Below are positions 61,728 through 64,000 of a stretch of DNA of 64,000 bases, piece by piece. The stretch covers positions 4,712,001 through 4,776,000 of the forward strand of contig NZ_CP080598.1 of the NCBI RefSeq assembly GCF_019598945.1, read 5' to 3'. Origin of the DNA: Sphaerospermopsis torques-reginae ITEP-024. GTDB lineage: Bacteria > Cyanobacteriota > Cyanobacteriia > Cyanobacteriales > Nostocaceae. Under the pieces are notes generated by a model. The model had not been told where the DNA came from. It ran no database searches and saw nothing but the letters and a program-made list of their open reading frames with translations. How positions within the stretch are numbered: the first letter of the stretch is position 1; every line of letters starts with the position of its first letter. A program made the position numbers and the translations under genes.

Positions 61728-62081
61728 ATGAATCGTTCTTTGTTCAAAATTTTAGGATGGGGTTGGGGATTATTTTTGATTGCGGGAGTGGCGATCGCAC
61801 AAATTTCTCCACGTGCAATTTTACTCATTGATAAAAGTTACTGTCCTCCTGAACAATGGCAGAAAGTAGCACAAACCTACGCTCAAAAATATCAAACTTC
61901 CCAATTACATACAGTAATTTTATTTGATGATTTGAGCCAAGAAAAATTCTCACTTCCACCACAACCATCAGTAATTAGCCAGTTATCCACCTACGGTCGC
62001 CCAAATTTAAAACGACAATCTCAGCTACAGAAAACTTATCCAAAAGCTCAATTATTGAGTTGTCGTTTGATTAACAATTAA
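61728..62081 (+). CDS. Small exported protein of unknown function
   Basis: A 117-residue protein with a signal peptide (LFKILGWGWGLFLIAGVAIA, cleavage near IAQ). The mature part reads ISPRAILLIDKSYCPPEQWQ, then KVAQTYAQKYQTSQLHTVIL, with FDDLSQEKFSLPPQPSVISQ. It has a Rossmann-like alternation but no motif I recognise. ATG preceded by no clear ribosome site. Its last 11 bases overlap the 3' end of the convergent NB-ARC gene. The VWA gene is 142 bp upstream, so it may belong to the same unit. Confidence 0.65.
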   Translation: MNRSLFKILGWGWGLFLIAGVAIAQISPRAILLIDKSYCPPEQWQKVAQTYAQKYQTSQLHTVILFDDLSQEKFSLPPQPSVISQLSTYGRPNLKRQSQLQKTYPKAQLLSCRLINN

Positions 62082-63267
62082 ATAATCGCTGTACGCATTT
62101 AAGAATCACGGGTTGTAGATAAAATCTTTCCATTTCTTCATCTTTGATTCTTTCTATCAACGCTCGTCGTTTTAAAGATAAGAGTGCTGCTAAAATATCG
62201 CCATTGGCAGCATTATTTTTGAGGTTTAAGAGTATTTCTTGACGAGTGAATCCTTGTAATTTAGTGGCTAAAAACTCCATAATCATTTTTTCTAAAGGAG
62301 AAATTTGTTCTAGCCATCGTGTTACCAGGGGAGCAAATTCACCAGAGACTAATGTTCCAGAAGCAAGAAACTCTCCCACATCTCCAGCAAATAATTCATG
62401 GATGAAATTGGCGGCCATATTCAGAAATAAGGGATTACCACCATATTGATTAACTAGAGTAATCCACTGTTGAGCATCAAAGGTAAGTTGATGATGCTGC
62501 AAAAGTTCAATTGCACCTTCCATAAGTCCACCCAGGGGAAAAATCACCGCACCCGCAGCACTTAAAAGATTTAGTCCCTCTGGTTCTTCGCGGCTAGTGA
62601 TCATCACACAACTATCATGAGACGTTTGGACAACTGTGCGGAGAAAGTCTGCATATATTTCATATCCTGCACGATATTGTCCCCCACGGTTACCGCCTAA
62701 AATTGCATCCCAACCATCAAAAATTAGTAGGGTTTGCGGTGCTAAATCTGGTGGTTTATCTGTTGCTGGTGGGTTGTGGTGAAAGGAAAACCACAGAGTT
62801 TGTTGAAAATGCGATCGCCTATTTTCTGCTAATTTTACAGCTAAAGCTGTTTTCCCAATACCTCCTATTCCTGTAATGACAATCAGGGGTGTTCTTTGTT
62901 CTATTGCTTGGCTAAGTGTCGCTAGTTCGTAACGTCTGCCAAAGAATAAGGTAATATAGGGGATTTGGGTTGTATTAGCTATGGAAGAATTGAGAGGACG
63001 TTCCACTAAGTCTTGCCAATTTAAACCCAAAACCTGACAAAATGCTTTAAATGCTGAGGCATCAATGGCATCACCTTTAAGGAAGCGTTTCCATGTCGCT
63101 AAAGATACCCCTGCTGCAAATACTTCGGCATTTTCCCAGTTACAGTTAGGTTCAATAATTTGACTGGCTTGTTCTAACCAAAGCGGATTATCAATTGTCC
63201 AACCTTTTTCTTTACGAGCTTGTTTAGTAATTTGCAATCCAGTCTGAGAAAGTTTTAAGCTAGGCAT
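62071..63267 (-). CDS. NB-ARC type STAND ATPase with N-terminal HTH-like domain
   Basis: A 398-residue STAND ATPase from ATG 63265-63267 (MPSLKLSQTGLQITKQARKE); a longer frame to 63372 adds 35 residues of poor character. The N-terminal domain (1-95, ending FCQVLGLNWQDLVERP) is the HTH-like module found before NB-ARC in many cyanobacterial proteins. The ATPase has YITLFFGRRYELATLSQAIE, Walker A GIGGIGKTAL (about 132-141), Walker B LLIFDGWD (about 185-192), sensor VMITSREEP and GGNPLFLNMAANFI. The protein stops after the winged helix (YLQPVILKCVQRLFNC). The usual TPR or WD40 sensor repeats are absent. STAND proteins act as switches in signalling or defence. Confidence 0.85.
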   Translation of the reverse strand: MPSLKLSQTGLQITKQARKEKGWTIDNPLWLEQASQIIEPNCNWENAEVFAAGVSLATWKRFLKGDAIDASAFKAFCQVLGLNWQDLVERPLNSSIANTTQIPYITLFFGRRYELATLSQAIEQRTPLIVITGIGGIGKTALAVKLAENRRSHFQQTLWFSFHHNPPATDKPPDLAPQTLLIFDGWDAILGGNRGGQYRAGYEIYADFLRTVVQTSHDSCVMITSREEPEGLNLLSAAGAVIFPLGGLMEGAIELLQHHQLTFDAQQWITLVNQYGGNPLFLNMAANFIHELFAGDVGEFLASGTLVSGEFAPLVTRWLEQISPLEKMIMEFLATKLQGFTRQEILLNLKNNAANGDILAALLSLKRRALIERIKDEEMERFYLQPVILKCVQRLFNC

Positions 63268-63372
63268 TACACTAAGTTGGTGAGTGTTAAAAAGTGTCGT
63301 TATGACAAGGCAACAAGCAAGAGGGCAAGAGTTGATGAATTTTACCCTGTTCCTATTCCCTGTTCCTAACAA

Positions 63373-64000
63373 CTAAATAGCTTTAACCCGTTTAATTGCC
63401 ACTAATGCTTGATAAAGCATAGCTGCAACTTCAGCCCGTGTAGCTTCTCTGGTAGGTGTAAGTAGTTTGGGGTCTGGATAATTAATAATAATATTTTGTT
63501 GGATGGCAGTTGCGATCGCTGTTTTGGCATATTCAGGTATAGAGTTTCTATCTGTGTAGGAAATTAGTAAATCGTTATTAGCTGGTGGTAGTCCCAGTCC
63601 GTTGACTAGGGAAACAATCACTTGTAACCTTTGCACATTTTGATCTGGGCGAAAAGTGCGATCGCTAAACCCGCCTACAAAACCACCTCTAGCTGCCACT
63701 TGAATGGCTTTAGCTGCCCAAAAATCGGCGGGAACATCTGTAAATTCAGTTGCTGGACGTTTGGGTGTGGGGTTAAAAGCAGCGGCGATTAAAGCCGTAT
63801 ATTGGGCGCGAGTCATGGGTTTATCTGGTTGGTAGCTACCATCAGCAAAACCTTGAGTTAAATTCATACTCACTAAAGCTCGAATATATGCTTCTGCCCA
63901 ATGTCCTACCAAATCAGAAAATGAGGGAATTTCTGTATCTGGTTTGACAATGTAGGGAGAAGAAATAACTTGTGCCTCACCTCTGGAAACTAAAGCTTGA
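63373..64000 (-). CDS. S-layer homology (SLH) domain protein, N-terminal part outside window
   Basis: The frame is open to the right edge, so this is the C-terminal 209 codons of a longer protein. Three SLH repeats are visible: SFSDLVGHWAEAYIRALVSM ... DGSYQPDKPMTRAQYTALI; EFTDVPADFWAAKAIQVAAR ... SDRTFRPDQNVQRLQVIVSL; and SYTDRNSIPEYAKTAIATAI ... TREATRAEVAAMLYQALVA. SLH triplets anchor proteins to peptidoglycan-linked polymers; in cyanobacteria they are usual in outer-membrane porins and envelope proteins. The upstream 29 codons visible here include SPYIVKPDTEIP, a linker. What precedes the SLH triplet lies outside the window. Confidence 0.85.
   Translation of the reverse strand, partial: QALVSRGEAQVISSPYIVKPDTEIPSFSDLVGHWAEAYIRALVSMNLTQGFADGSYQPDKPMTRAQYTALIAAAFNPTPKRPATEFTDVPADFWAAKAIQVAARGGFVGGFSDRTFRPDQNVQRLQVIVSLVNGLGLPPANNDLLISYTDRNSIPEYAKTAIATAIQQNIIINYPDPKLLTPTREATRAEVAAMLYQALVAIKRVKAI

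Overview
The window looks like chromosome of a filamentous, heterocyst-type cyanobacterium (order Nostocales; inference). It is AT-rich and carries many copies of the HIP1 octamer GCGATCGC. Most intergenic gaps hold 7-base short tandem repeats (STRR type: GTGACAG, CAATCAC, GGAGGCA, GGGAACA and others). Cyanobacterial families such as DUF3153, DUF1995 and DUF1517, Zn-ribbon Ser/Thr kinases and Uma2 nucleases recur. I found no rRNA, tRNA or CRISPR array.

Layout. 1-1324: start of acs (minus strand, cut by the window edge). 2-9.1 kb: accessory block with two unknown genes, a Uma2 nuclease, a helicase-less nuclease-methyltransferase, a RelE-type toxin-antitoxin pair, and a small protein coupled to an HNH nuclease. 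9.2-17.3 kb: housekeeping genes (TerC, ndk, speA, a sugar nucleotidyltransferase, scpA, an AI-2E family permease, pdxH). 17.3-20.6 kb: an internally deleted Uma2, an intact Uma2, and a kinase-WD40 gene between long repeats. 20.9-28.5 kb: minus-strand run DUF3153, TPR protein, argB, aroK, LapA-like protein, ubiX and an RNB-family exoribonuclease with an altered catalytic motif. 28.5-30.0 kb: gene-free, with two MITE-like elements and an orphan TnpB-type 3' tail. 30.0-32.8 kb: RND efflux pump with two repeat-derived insertions in its reading frame. 32.9-37.2 kb: MmeI-like restriction-modification gene between two copies of a ~300 bp non-coding repeat. 37.6-39.7 kb: hopanoid genes hpnA and hpnH. 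39.8-41.2 kb: P-loop/ASCH/small-protein operon. 41.4-49.5 kb: DUF2237, gene remnants, DUF1995, kinase-FGE, DUF1517 and a glycosyltransferase. 49.6-51.1 kb: thiS and thiE. 51.2-53.7 kb: beta-helix/SPOR protein and an unknown. 54.0-55.7 kb: tnpB plus a truncated second tnpB. 55.7-58.1 kb: receptor-like kinase with a periplasmic-binding domain. 58.3-64 kb: TPR protein, symporter remnant, membrane protein, VWA lipoprotein, small exported protein, NB-ARC ATPase and an SLH protein cut by the right edge.

The most striking pattern is architectural. Four accessory genes or gene groups (toxin-antitoxin/HNH; kinase-WD40; MmeI-like enzyme; kinase-FGE) each lie between two direct copies of a non-coding repeat. 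The pair around the MmeI-like gene preserves a TTGACT-N17-TATTCT promoter, an inverted repeat just upstream of it, and about 100 nt of downstream leader. Repeats also enter genes: they lengthen apparent N-termini (ndk, scpA, thiS, 59150 gene), add coding segments (RND pump, FGE kinase), and sit inside one another as nested insertions. Starts given here were moved to the family-typical position where the longest frame ran into repeat DNA.
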